61,782 nt of DNA from Oscillospiraceae bacterium. GTDB taxonomy: Bacteria; Bacillota; Clostridia; Oscillospirales; Ruminococcaceae. Made by a program: the position numbers and the translations under genes. The notes below the pieces were generated by a model. It was not told the DNA's origin, made no database searches, and saw only the letters and a program-made list of their open reading frames with translations. Where the stretch lies: contig JAFSCU010000044.1 of assembly GCA_017436575.1 (NCBI GenBank), positions 1 through 61,782 of the forward strand, written 5' to 3'. Shown here piece by piece: positions 61,700 to 61,782 of this stretch; the stretch's first letter is position 1, and each line of letters begins with the position of its first letter.

Positions 61700-61782
61700 T
61701 TACATCAGTTCGTAAGATGGGCTCATATGAACTTTACCGGATTTGTACAGGTATGTAGCAAAGCCGCCGAATGCAACCATGG
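61700..61782 (-). CDS. C-terminal end of an unidentified protein (5' truncated by window)
   Basis: The minus-strand frame entering from the edge reads MVAFGGFATYLYKSGKVHMS followed by PSYELM and a TAA at 61702-61700. A terminator follows ~70 nt later, so a real gene end is likely. The fragment is too short to name a family; the start Met shown may be internal. Confidence 0.5.
   Translation of the reverse strand, partial: MVAFGGFATYLYKSGKVHMSPSYELM

Noticed and set aside
1-61782. Insertion sequences or transposase genes
   Set aside because: No DDE, HUH or serine/tyrosine recombinase-like product was recognised in any frame.

Overview
The window looks like a chromosomal segment of a low-to-moderate GC Clostridia member, probably a gut Oscillospirales/Ruminococcaceae-type organism. 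The evidence is SpoVS, a Spo0A-type DNA-binding domain, RNase Y, YmdB, a Thr T-box, sigma-A-like promoters, purine-rich Shine-Dalgarno sites, an EpsG/BY-kinase type of capsule machinery and a domain-permuted GH3 enzyme of the kind known from Ruminococcus albus. Species cannot be settled from the sequence alone. Two genes are cut by the window ends.

Layout. (1) 1-1145 (+): the end of a small secreted protein, then a two-gene unit of an XRE-like HTH protein and an orphan Spo0A-output-domain protein, with a palindrome close to a 0A box just upstream. (2) 14165-1210 (-): one promoter drives a 2717-residue secreted protein (calcineurin-type phosphoesterase, Ig-like repeats, VWA domain), an 84-residue Cys-containing peptide with a conserved-looking leader, a lipoprotein, an HPr-kinase-like protein, a radical SAM/SPASM protein, a PqqD-like RRE and an NTP_transf_5 nucleotidyltransferase. 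I read this as an unusual RiPP-like peptide modification system and consider it the most interesting part of the window. (3) 24253-14250 (-): cell-surface phosphoesterase, GT4, ABC exporter, S24/S26 peptidase, PHP tyrosine phosphatase, an Ig-like membrane protein, two Wzz-BY-kinase fusions and an LCP ligase. This is envelope polysaccharide control with an embedded peptidase-exporter pair that could serve the peptide system. (4) 44304-24618 (-): a long, tightly packed operon for a complex surface glycan: nine GT2/GT4-type transferases, two GT32, WbsX, two pyruvyl-transferase-like proteins, an FrhB-like Fe-S protein, an acyltransferase, LicD, TagD, an EpsG polymerase and Wzm/Wzt. (5) 46849-44494 (-): a structured RNA gene of about 300 nt and a YolD/Y-family polymerase pair. 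(6) 46971-49445 (+): permuted GH3. (7) tRNA-Lys at 49812-49887 (-). (8) 50124-61782: housekeeping genes (ymdB, spoVS, rny, thrS with T-box, aspartate racemase family, zinc-ribbon protein, hflX, Lrp/AsnC, GT2, ridA).

A perfect 82-bp direct repeat, made of the 3' half of tRNA-Lys plus its terminator, occurs at 24393-24474 and 49775-49856. It brackets about 25.3 kb holding the glycan operon, the polymerase pair, the ncRNA and GH3. This is the geometry of a tRNA-integrated island, but no integrase is visible.

Functional picture: the LCP, BY-kinase and phosphatase genes probably control length and attachment of the glycan made by the island. The giant protein and the modified peptide are made from one transcript and probably act at the cell surface. 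Everything is inferred from reading the sequence; no searches were run.
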